Source: a virus
Virus record (IMG/VR): IMGVR_UViG_3300029319_000308
Span: 1-30,520 of that record
Direction: 5' to 3' (one strand)
Length of the DNA: 30,520 nucleotides
Shown in pieces: positions 21,042-30,520 of this stretch. The notes under the pieces are model-generated. The model was given only the letters and a program-made list of their open reading frames with translations. It had not been told where the DNA came from and made no database searches. The translations under genes and the position numbers were made by a program. Every line of letters begins with the position of its first letter. Position 1 is the first letter of the stretch.

Positions 21042-24000
21042 ATGGGAAGACCCAACCAATGCGACCCCTGTTGCGGGGATATCGGAGATCCACCAGATCC
21101 ACCAATCTCACAGTGTGATGATGTCATATGCATTGCCCTTATAGACGAAAATGAAAAAAGCGTATCAAACGGCGGCACATTTGCTGGTCGTGATCAAATG
21201 GCCGTTGCCCATCCTCTGTTTAGAGCGGCCTACCCAAATAGATTGCTCTTTGTCTTGGACTGCTTTAGTTCTTCCAATACTATGTATTATTCTCAATCTT
21301 TTCTTGATGACCCTCTTGCTTTTTCTCTTAGGGTAGAATTTGATGACTCTTCTGGTCCCGCCGGTCTGATACGACTTCTCGCAAGAGACAATGGCGATAA
21401 CGCAATCGCTACTGCAAATAATCCTTGGGGTAGAATTTTAGCAATAAAAGAACATTACCCGTCAGTAAAAGCTATCTTTGATGCAGCTTCAGAAATTTCT
21501 ATTTTTGTCGATGACTCTGGTAGCTTACAGGGTGAGACTCAGATGGAAGCGACAATTATAAAACTAAAAGCAGACGCTATTTCTTCTGGCTACACAAATG
21601 CTAACCCTACCCCTAATAACAAAGAGGATATTATCTGTCCCTTTGCCCAATCTCAATGCTGCACAGATAACGCACAGCCCCTTATGGACGAATGTGGCGT
21701 GAATGTAAATTGTGGAGCACTCTCTCTATCATTTATCAAATCACCAGATGACGCCTTAATCAGAGAGTATTGTACAAACATCTTTTTACCTAACAGCCCC
21801 TTCTACATTGTTTGTGGGTGTATTTCGCAACAAGAAGAACAAGAGGCCAACACCATAGAATACACTGCTCTTGCTACAAATTCACAAGGGCAAAATGCTG
21901 AACATGTAGAAATAAGGTATTCTTTACAGGCTTCGGATAATGGCACAGATTGGGTTACAATTGAAAACTTGGACAATGGGTTTAGCGGCACACAACAAGC
22001 ACTTAATGCACTGATAGATAACTGGGGCGGATCTTCTTTAGACCCAGATGATTGTCACCAATGGCTTTCAGACAATGGCGAATGGAATCAACTTGGTAGC
22101 GATATTGAAGGCGAAGCTGCCAATGATGCATGTGGTTGGAGCGTTTCGCTTAATGCGGCAGGTGACCGTGTGGCGGTTGGTGGCTACAAAAATAATGAAG
22201 AGACTGGGCACGTTAGAATTTTCGAGTGGAATGGCAGTAGCTGGAATCAACTTGGTAGCGATATTGATGGTGAAAAACTTGGGGATGGAGAAGGCTACAG
22301 CGTTTCTCTCAACGCAACCGGTAACCGTGTAGCGATTGGTGCTCCTTTTGCTGATGTCCTTCCCGGAAATGCGAATTGCGGTAGAACTAGAATATTCGAG
22401 TGGAATGGTGTTAACTGGGTGCAGGTTGGTAGCAATATTTTTGGCGGTGGTAACGGCGATCAGAGCGGTAGGAGTGTTTCTCTCAATGCAGCCGGTGATA
22501 TTGTCGCGATTGGTGCTCCCCTCTTCGGTGTTTCCAACAACGGAGCTACCCAAGTATTCCAGTGGGATGGTATTAACTGGGTGCAGCTTGGGTCAAATAT
22601 TACCGGTGATACAACTAATGGCTTTAGCGGCTGGAGCGTTTCGCTTAATTCATTGGGTAACCGTGTAGCGATTGGTGCAAGGGGGCAACAGTTGAACCCC
22701 GGTCAAGCAAAAGTTTATGAGTGGAATGGTAGTTTTTGGGATCAGCTTGGCAGCACAATTGACGGTATAAATGTCAGCGACCAAAACGGTTACAGCGTTT
22801 CTCTCAACGCAGACGGTGACCGTGTAGCGATTGGTGCTCCGAAAAATGATGACGGTGGAACAAGTTCCGGCCAGACAAGAATTTTCGACTGGAATGGTGT
22901 TAGCTGGACGCAGACTGGCAGAAGCATTAACGGTGAATCGTTTGGTGATAATTCGGGCTATAGTGTTTCGCTCAATGCAGCGGGCGACCGTGTAGCGATT
23001 GGTGCTCCGTACAATGATGACGCCGGGGCTTTTGCCGGACACGTAAGAATATTCAAATGGGATGGCAATATCGTTTGGGAACAGGTTGGCAGCGATATTG
23101 ATGGTGAATCCTCAAACGATTTTAGCGGCTGGAGCGTTTCGCTTAATTCAGCGGGCGACCTTGTAGCGATTGGTGCTCCTTCTTTTAATAATGCACGAGG
23201 AATCATCGGACATGCAAGAGTATTTAACATTGACAGCACAACTACTGGAGCATGTCTTTTATATCAAGACATAGCTTCCGGCAATTGCGACAGACGTATC
23301 TGGACCAGACAGTTTAGAATAAAAGCGGAGACTATTGGTTATCCACTTACGGCATTTTCTGATACATTCAAAATATATGAGCTAAGATCCAGAAGTGGCA
23401 CATCTTATTTCACTGCCGATGGAGAATGGGTCGGTGGAGCAGGATATGGTGATGGTATTACGCTTAATCCCCAACTACCTCTTGGGGGTAGTGCAGATGA
23501 AATTGAAAGTAATTTTGGAGACTCTGTTTTTACCGTGATGGGTAGAGGTTATAATTCCAGTACCGACACATATTTCCCGAATGGGCATTACTGGGCAACT
23601 GATCCTCTTTATAGACGCATATGGAAAATGACACACGAAGGTGATGGAAGTCGATCACCATTTGACGCATCTGAAGCAACTCGTTTCTCGTATCCCGCGA
23701 GTATGGTTAATCCATATATTGGATGTGATGGACATCTATATAGTAACAGTTATGATTCTTCAACATATTACTATAATCCAAATAGTTTTCAATCCATATC
23801 TTCTACCACTTGGCAAGTATTACAATGGGCTTATGGTTATAGTTACTCCTTCTTGGGTTTCCGAAACTGCTCTAGTGTCTACAAAGGTGCCACTGTCTAT
23901 TTAAAATCTGGTCGAACCAATAGCAGCGGATGGGGGTTTTTTATTAATGGTCCGAGTGTCTATGATCTGGATTCTAATGTAATTATCACACCTAATTTTC

Positions 24001-24728
24001 AAGGTCTTAATATAGCTTTTTCCTATAAAGAGAAAGGAACTCGACGGTGGTATGACGTTTTTCTTGCGGGTTACAATAGTGAACTCGAAAGAGGTGAACT
24101 TAGATACTACAAACTATGGCTAGATTCTGCTTCTGTAGCTGAATTTGGTCAATTGAGCCTTATAAGTACGCTTCTTATAGAAGAGATTTTTCATGATATG
24201 GCAGTAGATTTTTATTCTTATAACACAATTGACGACACTGATGTGTTTGAACAACAAGGTGGATACATTAGAATATCTACAGTTCGAGACAACAATCTCC
24301 AAGTAATTTATTATTTTGGAGGTGACGATTGGAGAAAATATTCTGCGGACATTTCCTCTTCCGAGGTGCAATCTGAACTTTATCCAGAAAAAGCTGCTGA
24401 TGGAAATTACTTGTATGTTCCCAATCTTGGATATAAGCAACCAACTGGCAATGGAAGGTTTATTCTCAAAGGAGAAGTGTACAATCTATCTGAAAACAAG
24501 TATTACCCCGGAATTTTTGTTATGTACATTGAGATAGGTCCAGATGGCAATACTATAGTTGGAAGATATGGAAAACCAGTTGCTAGTTTTGTCGAAAACG
24601 ACGGATTTGGACGACATCCTCGTCGAGCGGATGCTACTTGGGTTGGACTTGTTGTTGGTGCTCCCACACAAGAGGCACTTAATGGAGGCGGGGCAGTTTA
24701 CTACTACATGTGGACACCTAATAGGTAG
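21042..24728 (+). CDS. Large surface protein: vWA-like region plus seven beta-propeller repeats, 1228 aa
   Basis: A Cys/Pro-rich start (residues 5-27) is followed by a ~230-residue region with IFVDDSGS at 154-161, matching the DxSxS part of a vWA metal-binding site. Residues about 346-735 hold seven repeats of about 55 residues, each with a W-x-Q-x-G-x-x-I opening, a GxSVSLN strand and VAIGA. These are FG-GAP-like blades, and seven would close one propeller. The last ~490 residues are unrecognised and rich in Tyr and Gly. Both folds commonly bind proteins or glycans, so host attachment is inferred. GAGGAAAAGGAAA lies before the start. Confidence 0.68.
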   Translation: MGRPNQCDPCCGDIGDPPDPPISQCDDVICIALIDENEKSVSNGGTFAGRDQMAVAHPLFRAAYPNRLLFVLDCFSSSNTMYYSQSFLDDPLAFSLRVEFDDSSGPAGLIRLLARDNGDNAIATANNPWGRILAIKEHYPSVKAIFDAASEISIFVDDSGSLQGETQMEATIIKLKADAISSGYTNANPTPNNKEDIICPFAQSQCCTDNAQPLMDECGVNVNCGALSLSFIKSPDDALIREYCTNIFLPNSPFYIVCGCISQQEEQEANTIEYTALATNSQGQNAEHVEIRYSLQASDNGTDWVTIENLDNGFSGTQQALNALIDNWGGSSLDPDDCHQWLSDNGEWNQLGSDIEGEAANDACGWSVSLNAAGDRVAVGGYKNNEETGHVRIFEWNGSSWNQLGSDIDGEKLGDGEGYSVSLNATGNRVAIGAPFADVLPGNANCGRTRIFEWNGVNWVQVGSNIFGGGNGDQSGRSVSLNAAGDIVAIGAPLFGVSNNGATQVFQWDGINWVQLGSNITGDTTNGFSGWSVSLNSLGNRVAIGARGQQLNPGQAKVYEWNGSFWDQLGSTIDGINVSDQNGYSVSLNADGDRVAIGAPKNDDGGTSSGQTRIFDWNGVSWTQTGRSINGESFGDNSGYSVSLNAAGDRVAIGAPYNDDAGAFAGHVRIFKWDGNIVWEQVGSDIDGESSNDFSGWSVSLNSAGDLVAIGAPSFNNARGIIGHARVFNIDSTTTGACLLYQDIASGNCDRRIWTRQFRIKAETIGYPLTAFSDTFKIYELRSRSGTSYFTADGEWVGGAGYGDGITLNPQLPLGGSADEIESNFGDSVFTVMGRGYNSSTDTYFPNGHYWATDPLYRRIWKMTHEGDGSRSPFDASEATRFSYPASMVNPYIGCDGHLYSNSYDSSTYYYNPNSFQSISSTTWQVLQWAYGYSYSFLGFRNCSSVYKGATVYLKSGRTNSSGWGFFINGPSVYDLDSNVIITPNFQGLNIAFSYKEKGTRRWYDVFLAGYNSELERGELRYYKLWLDSASVAEFGQLSLISTLLIEEIFHDMAVDFYSYNTIDDTDVFEQQGGYIRISTVRDNNLQVIYYFGGDDWRKYSADISSSEVQSELYPEKAADGNYLYVPNLGYKQPTGNGRFILKGEVYNLSENKYYPGIFVMYIEIGPDGNTIVGRYGKPVASFVENDGFGRHPRRADATWVGLVVGAPTQEALNGGGAVYYYMWTPNR
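22079..23235 (+). repeat. Seven tandem propeller repeats (coding)
   Basis: Seven units of about 165 bp encode the repeated blades described in the host gene. Core codons for SVSLN and VAIGAP are partly conserved in DNA as well as protein, which suggests recent duplication or gene conversion and possible length variation by recombination. Confidence 0.8.
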
Positions 24729-24826
24729 AGTAAGATAAGCACTCCTGTGAAGTAATCAATTTTCACAAAAATGCGTATTATTAATTGAATAAATACCTTA
24801 TCAGAGAGAGAAATTAAGGCTACCTA
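24729..24826 (+). promoter_or_regulatory. Intergenic region with possible promoter
   Basis: A perfect 6-bp hairpin TGTGAA/TTCACA lacks a T-run. TGCGTATTAT at 24772-24781 matches the late 10-mer TGTGTATAAT at eight of ten positions. With a start near 24788 it would give a 39-nt leader to the next gene. AAGG lies seven bases before that ATG. Confidence 0.35.
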
Positions 24827-27800
24827 ATGTTTATTATATCAGATAGAGTAAAAGAAACGTCAAGCACAACCGGCATCGGAGATTTAGTTCTCAACGGTGC
24901 CTACGGTTCGTTTCAGACATTCAATACTGGTATTGGTGACGGTAACACCACGTATTACACTATTGAGAACAACTCTAGATGGGAAGTTGGTCAGGGTGTT
25001 TATACGGCGTCTTCGAATTCTATTTCTAGAGATGTAGTATTTGATAGCTCTGCTGGCGGTTCTAAGATTAGCCTAGAGGGTGTTTCTACTGTCTTCTGCA
25101 CACTCCCTGCTTCTAGAGCATTTATTGAAGATCCAGATGGTGGAGTTCGAGTTGTTGATATTGTTTCCACAAGAGATGGAAATATCAAAGACTTGAAAGT
25201 TGATACAATATTTGTTTCTGGTGATTCTAACCTACAAGGCTCACTTAGTGTCAATGGTGATACGGTTATGGGTGGCAACACCCTTGTAAGTGGTGACCTG
25301 TCCCTTCTTGGTGATTTAGATTTAAATCTAGATGGTGATATAAATGCAGATGAAGTTACTGCTAAATTTTTAACACTTGTTCGCCCAAACTCTTCTGGTA
25401 ATTTTTTCCATGCATACAAAGATGATGGAACAAACCAAACGGTTTCTCTTTGGGTAGACGCTAGTGTTTCCCCATTATGGAGACTTGGTTTAAAAACCAA
25501 CCCATTAGACCAAACGGCAACCCCTACATTTGGGTATATTTTTGGTAGAGACGGGTCTGTTGGGTCTGTTAGTGACACAAATAATTATTTCTCTATTGCT
25601 AATACCCTTGGTTTTTCTGTTCAACACCAAGGTAATCTTGTTTTCAGGGCGAGTTCTGACACTGGTGTTTACATAGATAGTCAATCAGCACTCTACCCTG
25701 CACTTACCGTTCAGGGTGCTGTACTTAATACATCAGATCTACAAAGATGGGAAAATTCATTAGGCGTATCATTATCTGTTGTAGATAGTGGTGGTAAAAT
25801 TGGTGTCTTGACTGACACTCCTATCTACGAATTAGATGTAAATGGTAGTGGTAGAATGGAAACCATTACTCTAACAAGCGGTGTTTATTTTCAAGATGGT
25901 ACTTTTCAGAGTTCAGCATTTACCGGTGCAGATGCCTCTGCTGTTAGTGGTTGGGCTGCTGAAACTATTACAAATGGTGACAATGCTGTTAGTGGCTGGG
26001 CTGCTTCTACATTCCTGACTTCTGACGATGACAGTATAGCTAATTTTGCTTCTGGTTTAGCTGTACAGAATGAATTAGATATTGTTACTGTTTCTGGCTT
26101 ACTTGGCGACTCTGAGGTTGCTAATTTCGCTTCGGGTTTGGCGGTTCAAAACGAAACAGACATAGCAACCGTTTCAGGTTTACTGTATAATGACGCATCT
26201 TTGTCTGGATATTTTGAATCTAGGGTAGATACAAATGAAGCTCAGACTGCTGCGGTCAGCGGTTGGGCTGGCTCCACAATAACGAACGAGATAGCATCTC
26301 TAGTGGATAGTGCTCCAGCAACATTAAATACCCTCAACGAACTGGCAGCAGCTATCAATGACGACGCAGGATTTTCAACCTTCATTTCAAATTCTATATC
26401 AGCAAATAGTGTCAGTGGTGTAGCTATTTCTGGTATCGCTAATTTTGCATCGGGGTTGGCGGTTCAAAATGAAACAGATATAGCGACCGTATCTGGTTTA
26501 CTGTATGACGATGCTGCTATTTCTGGTTATTTCGAGACTAGGGTTGATACTGCTGACTCTCAAATATCTTCTGTTAGTGGTTGGGCCGCTTCTACATTCT
26601 TAACATCTGATGATGATAGTATTGCTAACTTTGCATCCGGCCTAGCAGTTCAAAATGAAATAGAAATTTCCTCTGTTTCTGGGTATTTTGAAACTAGGTC
26701 AGACACCAATGCTACTGATATTGTAACGGTTTCAGGATTACTAAGTTCTGCTGGATCGACTTCTGGAATAGTATTTGAAAAATCTGGAAGCAATGATGAA
26801 TATAGAATTGGCACAACGTTTATTGACGCTGATGGAACAGAACAAGTAGTTAGAGCTACTGACTTTGACGGAGGTTACCTCAGATTAGAGGTTGCTAGAT
26901 TTAGCCCATCCGTTTCTGCTGCGGGTCAATCAAGAAGTTGGGACCAAGCAGTTACTCAGTGGACGGTTACAGTTGACAACCCAACTGACTTTTTAACAAA
27001 TTATGTGAGCGGCGTTAAATCTCCTCTAACTGGGATTACTGGCGGTGTAACATCTGATGTCACTCTTTATTCAACATCTGGCCCTTCTGTAACTCCGGGC
27101 GGTGGCGTTGATTGGACTCAAACATTCAGCACAGACGGAGACTCACCGATTTATTCATCTACAAATAACTTGACTGGTGGATCTGCTAGTGCGACTGTTA
27201 GCTTCCTTGATAAGAATCAAGCAACAATATCAGAAACGGCGACGATTACTTTCAACTGGTCAAATGCTTCTAATGGTATATCATTTGGTAATTTGAGCGG
27301 CAAGAACTTCTTAGAAACATACACATCCACAACTTACAACCTAACAATTAACAATATATCTGACCTGTCAAATACTTCTACTACTATTACCAGTAGCCAA
27401 GGTTCACTTAGCAATAGTAGTGATGATGGCACAATAACATTTACGACTCCAATTCATAAAAATAATAACAGCGGCAGAACTATTACCGCGACTACAGATT
27501 TTACTAGACCCGCAACTGTTACTGGGACAGAATACACTTCTCAGGACGTTAGTAGTGACAGTAGTATCTCTGCTTCATTTACATATCCAAGTTTCTACAT
27601 ATTCACCGCGAGTACCTCTAGTGTTCCATCTAGAGCAGATATCATTGATACAAATGACTTTGACTCGTCAACAGTGACAGAGCTTGGAAATCAAGTAAAG
27701 ACTATTGACCAGTACATAAATAATCCTGATGGGGTTCCTAAATGCTGGTGGTTTGGCGTAAGATCCTCTGCTTCTCAGCCAACATCGTTTGAGACTGGTA

Positions 27801-27949
27801 GTGGCCCATCATTGCTGGTCGGTGCTACCCCAACAGAGGCAACAGTTGACTTAGAGCCAGATTCACCACCTGCGGGTTACAGTTCAGAAGAGTACAAGCT
27901 ATATGGCATTACTCTGAATCCCGGTAACACATACGTAAAGATATCTTAG
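24827..27949 (+). CDS. Tail-fibre-type protein, 1040 aa
   Basis: The first ~105 residues (DRVKETSSTTG, GNTTYYTIENNSRWEVGQGVY, SRDVVFDSS, FCTLPASRAF) are a conserved fibre-base domain seen in many aquatic phages. Residues about 292-345 (TVQGAVLNTSDLQRWEN) share a domain with the next gene. Residues about 380-640 hold four copies of NFASGLAVQNE linked by SGWAAST and SGYFE segments, and the common fibre motif SAPATLNTLNELAAAI. The C-terminal 390 residues are Ser/Thr-rich beta structure of unknown type, likely the receptor-facing tip. Confidence 0.78.
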   Translation: MFIISDRVKETSSTTGIGDLVLNGAYGSFQTFNTGIGDGNTTYYTIENNSRWEVGQGVYTASSNSISRDVVFDSSAGGSKISLEGVSTVFCTLPASRAFIEDPDGGVRVVDIVSTRDGNIKDLKVDTIFVSGDSNLQGSLSVNGDTVMGGNTLVSGDLSLLGDLDLNLDGDINADEVTAKFLTLVRPNSSGNFFHAYKDDGTNQTVSLWVDASVSPLWRLGLKTNPLDQTATPTFGYIFGRDGSVGSVSDTNNYFSIANTLGFSVQHQGNLVFRASSDTGVYIDSQSALYPALTVQGAVLNTSDLQRWENSLGVSLSVVDSGGKIGVLTDTPIYELDVNGSGRMETITLTSGVYFQDGTFQSSAFTGADASAVSGWAAETITNGDNAVSGWAASTFLTSDDDSIANFASGLAVQNELDIVTVSGLLGDSEVANFASGLAVQNETDIATVSGLLYNDASLSGYFESRVDTNEAQTAAVSGWAGSTITNEIASLVDSAPATLNTLNELAAAINDDAGFSTFISNSISANSVSGVAISGIANFASGLAVQNETDIATVSGLLYDDAAISGYFETRVDTADSQISSVSGWAASTFLTSDDDSIANFASGLAVQNEIEISSVSGYFETRSDTNATDIVTVSGLLSSAGSTSGIVFEKSGSNDEYRIGTTFIDADGTEQVVRATDFDGGYLRLEVARFSPSVSAAGQSRSWDQAVTQWTVTVDNPTDFLTNYVSGVKSPLTGITGGVTSDVTLYSTSGPSVTPGGGVDWTQTFSTDGDSPIYSSTNNLTGGSASATVSFLDKNQATISETATITFNWSNASNGISFGNLSGKNFLETYTSTTYNLTINNISDLSNTSTTITSSQGSLSNSSDDGTITFTTPIHKNNNSGRTITATTDFTRPATVTGTEYTSQDVSSDSSISASFTYPSFYIFTASTSSVPSRADIIDTNDFDSSTVTELGNQVKTIDQYINNPDGVPKCWWFGVRSSASQPTSFETGSGPSLLVGATPTEATVDLEPDSPPAGYSSEEYKLYGITLNPGNTYVKIS
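26040..26690 (+). repeat. Four FASGLAVQNE repeats (coding)
   Basis: Copies begin near 26044, 26122, 26441 and 26629, and a fifth is in the next gene near 28311. Codons differ widely between copies while the residues stay the same, so selection keeps the protein motif. Confidence 0.75.
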
Positions 27950-27961
27950 GAGATTTAAGGG

Positions 27962-29362
27962 ATGGCAAATTACGATGGATTAGCAAGAAACGCTTGGCCG
28001 GGGACTTGGAGTACCAACGGTACACACCCCATCGTATTAGACGTAGAGCAAAGAGGTGGTTTGCGACTCGTTTCCGGTAGCGGTACGGACACGCTGGTGG
28101 GTGTGCCTTCAGGTATGCTTCAAGATGGTATGCTTGCCTATGTTGCTAGTGGTTATCATGCAGATGTTTCTACTGGAAAATACTACAAATATTCTGTATT
28201 AGCGGGCGAGTCTAGAGATAGTAGTACGGGATTTTTACCAAATAATTCAGGAAACTGGAGTGAGTTTACAACTAGTAGCTCTGATATCGGTGGCGTATCT
28301 GGCGTTTCTGATTTTGCATCTGGACTGGCTGTGCAAAACGAAGCGGATATCCTTGTCGTTTCTGGGATTGCAAATGGGGGTTTGTCAAACGTAGTAGAAG
28401 ATACTACTCCCCAACTTGGTGGCAATCTAGACGCTCAAAATAATAATATCACTAATGTTTCCAAATTAGATATTCAACCTGCTAATGCCACTGATGTTGG
28501 AGTCACTGTTCAGGGTGCTGTATCTCAAACCGCGAATTTACAGGAGTGGAAGAACAGTTCAGACGACACTCTTTCTCACGTAGACACAAGTGGTGTTTAC
28601 ACTAATATAATTGGTACTAGTGGAACTGATATCCTTAGAGTACAGTATGGCACGCCACTCCACGATCACGATGGTTCTTCAGGAGCAGACGTTACTGGTG
28701 TGTGGTTAGACTATGAAGATGGGTCAGAATATGCAACACCTATTAATAGTAATGCTTTAGTTATTGGGACTTGGTACAACACCGCTAGAACCATAGAAAG
28801 TAGGATTAGAATAAGTGCCACTGCATTTAATCTTAGACTAGGCGGTAGTTCAAAAATTGATTGCCAAGGCTCAACAACTAAATTTAATACCGATGTAACT
28901 CCTTGGAGTTCATCAACCACTGTGGATCTAGGTAGCGAATCGGTTCCTTGGACAAATGTATACGCTAGTGGTGCAACTGTTAGTGGTGTAGAATTAACAA
29001 ACCACGTACCAGCAGATACTACCAATAAGCTATACAATGATGATGGAACGCTTAAATTTAATGGTTCAGCAGTTGGTGGTGGAAATAGAACTTACAACAA
29101 TATTACAGCAGATTTTAGCATGTCTGATACCTCAGACGTGGTATTCATGGATACAAGTTCAGGACCAATCAATGTATACTTACCAACCGCATCAGGTCAG
29201 GGCGGTAAAGAAATTATGATAAAATACAAGGCAGGAAGTAACTCAGGAGTCTTAATAGGAAGTGGATCTCAAACTATTGATGGAAATTCACAGCTTGGCG
29301 TGTATAATATATACGAAAGCATATCCCTTGTGTCTGACAATTCTAACTGGTTTATTTCTTAG
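27962..29362 (+). CDS. Tail-fibre-type protein, 466 aa
   Basis: The protein begins MANYDGLARNAWPGTWSTNG and has a small base domain ending near residue 90. It then has one FASGLAVQNE repeat (about 117-126), the block VTVQGAVSQTANLQEWKNS shared with the previous gene, and a C-terminal domain around ITADFSMSDTSDVVFMDTSSG that recalls the C-terminal strand domains of phage fibres. AGGAG lies 10-15 bases upstream, followed by AGGG just before the ATG. It is probably a second subunit or a variant of the same fibre. Confidence 0.75.
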   Translation: MANYDGLARNAWPGTWSTNGTHPIVLDVEQRGGLRLVSGSGTDTLVGVPSGMLQDGMLAYVASGYHADVSTGKYYKYSVLAGESRDSSTGFLPNNSGNWSEFTTSSSDIGGVSGVSDFASGLAVQNEADILVVSGIANGGLSNVVEDTTPQLGGNLDAQNNNITNVSKLDIQPANATDVGVTVQGAVSQTANLQEWKNSSDDTLSHVDTSGVYTNIIGTSGTDILRVQYGTPLHDHDGSSGADVTGVWLDYEDGSEYATPINSNALVIGTWYNTARTIESRIRISATAFNLRLGGSSKIDCQGSTTKFNTDVTPWSSSTTVDLGSESVPWTNVYASGATVSGVELTNHVPADTTNKLYNDDGTLKFNGSAVGGGNRTYNNITADFSMSDTSDVVFMDTSSGPINVYLPTASGQGGKEIMIKYKAGSNSGVLIGSGSQTIDGNSQLGVYNIYESISLVSDNSNWFIS

Positions 29363-29372
29363 GAGATAATTT

Positions 29373-30520
29373 ATGTCTTACCAACCATACGATAGAAATC
29401 CTAGCGGTATAGTCTTCTTCGGAACTAACCCTACGGATCAAGTTTTTGAATCTAATGCTAACTTTACAATTGATGGCACGTCACTTGTTGCTACCAATTT
29501 AAAGATTAGTAATGGTGGCAATATAGGTAGTGCCGGTGATGCTGACGCTATTTCTATTGCCTCTGATGGAAATGTTACCATGTCGCAAGATCTTACGATC
29601 ACTGGCGACTTGACGGTGAATGGTGCCACTACGACAGTGAGCACTACCAATACTCTTGTCTCTGACCTCTTGCTTGAGCTTGGAAACGGTACTACCGGTT
29701 CTGCTGCCAACGATGCTGGTATTGTTATCGAAAGAGGCGATGATGATAACGCATTTATTGGTTTTGATGAATCAGCAAATAAGTTTACTATGGGTACTGG
29801 TTCGTTTACTGGTGCCAGCACGGGCGACTTGACAATTTCCGCCGGTACTCTTGTTGCTAACCTTGAAGGTAACGTAACTGGCGATGTTACTGGTAATGCA
29901 GACACTGCCACCACGTTGGCTACCGGAAGAAATTTTAGCTTGACTGGTGAAGTTACCGCTGCTAATGTGAGCTTCAACGGAAGTAGTGCAGTTGCTCTTG
30001 CTGCCACTTTGGACAAAACAGCGATCACTAATCAAACCGCAATTACAACAATTGCTGATGGTGACCTTGTTCTTGTTGCAGATGCTTCTGATAGTAATAA
30101 CCTAAAGAAGATTACAAAAGCTAACTTCGTATCTGCTTTGGGTGGCGGTACGATGAGCAGCTTTAATATCACTGACGGATCTACAAGTCAGCAAATCGAT
30201 AACGGCGAAGATATTACTTTTGCAGACGGCACTGGTGCTGAATTTGTTGTTAGTGCTACTAACACTGTAACAGTAAACAGTGTTGACAGTGAAATTGTTC
30301 ACGATAACTTGAGTGGATTTGTTGCTAATGAGCATATTGATCACTCTAGCGTAAGCATTTCTGCTGGAACCGGTTTGAGTGGTGGTGGAACAATCGCGTC
30401 TACTAGAACACTTGCGGTGGATATTAATGGAACCTCTGATTTAGCAAGTCCTGCTGTTGCTGATGAATTATTGATTTCTGATGCAGACGATAGCAATACT
30501 GTTAAAAAAGCGGATGTTGC
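29373..30520 (+). CDS. Tail-fibre-type protein, 3' end beyond the window (382 codons seen)
   Basis: The frame is open from the ATG at 29373 to the window edge, with no stop. AGGAG lies eight bases before the ATG. The start MSYQPYDRNPSGIVFFG is followed by beta-rich fibre segments: GDLTVNGATTTVSTTNTLVSD (a collar-like block near residue 85), NLEGNVTGDVTGNADTAT (a common phage fibre motif near 170), ITTIADGDLVLVADASDSN and AGTGLSGGGTIASTRTLAV. These motifs are frequent in cyanophage and other marine phage fibres. It is probably the distal or long fibre; the C-terminus is not seen. Confidence 0.8.
   Translation, partial: MSYQPYDRNPSGIVFFGTNPTDQVFESNANFTIDGTSLVATNLKISNGGNIGSAGDADAISIASDGNVTMSQDLTITGDLTVNGATTTVSTTNTLVSDLLLELGNGTTGSAANDAGIVIERGDDDNAFIGFDESANKFTMGTGSFTGASTGDLTISAGTLVANLEGNVTGDVTGNADTATTLATGRNFSLTGEVTAANVSFNGSSAVALAATLDKTAITNQTAITTIADGDLVLVADASDSNNLKKITKANFVSALGGGTMSSFNITDGSTSQQIDNGEDITFADGTGAEFVVSATNTVTVNSVDSEIVHDNLSGFVANEHIDHSSVSISAGTGLSGGGTIASTRTLAVDINGTSDLASPAVADELLISDADDSNTVKKADV

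Noticed and set aside
22068-22553. Antisense open frame with apparent repeats
   Set aside because: The repeats mirror the propeller repeats on the plus strand.
25000-25578. Antisense open frame of 192 codons in the fibre gene
   Set aside because: Shadow of a recognised fibre-base domain; no start signals.
29438-30028. Antisense open frame of 196 codons near the right end
   Set aside because: Low-complexity product opposite a fibre gene with clear phage motifs and ribosome site.

Overview
The window is part of a tailed double-stranded DNA phage genome (Caudoviricetes). It holds a large terminase, a portal protein, a fused protease/scaffold, a decoration protein, an HK97-fold-like major capsid protein and a long series of fibre-type proteins. 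The host cannot be fixed from the sequence. AT-rich late genes and fibre families common in aquatic phages suggest a marine or freshwater bacterial host, which is an inference. No rRNA, tRNA, integrase, insertion sequence or CRISPR array was found.

Left arm (1-3424, leftward). This is a cluster of very small genes in several short transcription units. Five units start at near-identical sigma70 promoters (CCCCTTGACA-N16-TATAAT). Two start at a second class, in which a 17-bp palindrome (GTGACCTAACGTGTCAC) replaces the -35 box exactly 10 bp from a GATAAT -10 box. Three ~100-bp tripartite hairpin repeats lie just after stop codons and just before the next promoter, so they mark unit boundaries. 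The products include two strongly acidic proteins, a Cys4 protein, three tiny membrane proteins and several unknowns. This looks like an early, host-takeover region.

Switch region (3425-4072). This 0.65-kb stretch has no convincing gene. It carries a divergent rightward sigma70 promoter, a ~300-nt candidate structured RNA ending in a terminator-like hairpin, and the first late-type promoter.

Right arm (4073-30520, rightward). A tightly packed operon encodes a small protein, an unknown protein, a sigma region 2-like protein, a probable small terminase, GDP-mannose 4,6-dehydratase, an unknown, an HNH nuclease, an ERCC4-type nuclease, a ClpP-like protease and the large terminase. Next come the portal, the protease/scaffold with a nested scaffold start, the decoration protein and the major capsid protein, which is closed by a strong terminator. 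From 16.1 kb to the window end lie six fibre or surface proteins totalling about 14 kb. One has a vWA-like MIDAS motif followed by seven beta-propeller-type repeats. The last gene runs off the right edge. No tail tube, tape-measure or baseplate gene is seen.

Four late units start at the same extended -10 sequence TGTGTATAAT, mostly without a good -35 box. This could fit the region-2-only sigma-like protein encoded at 4877-5398, as T4 gp55 does for T4 late promoters. That link is inference.
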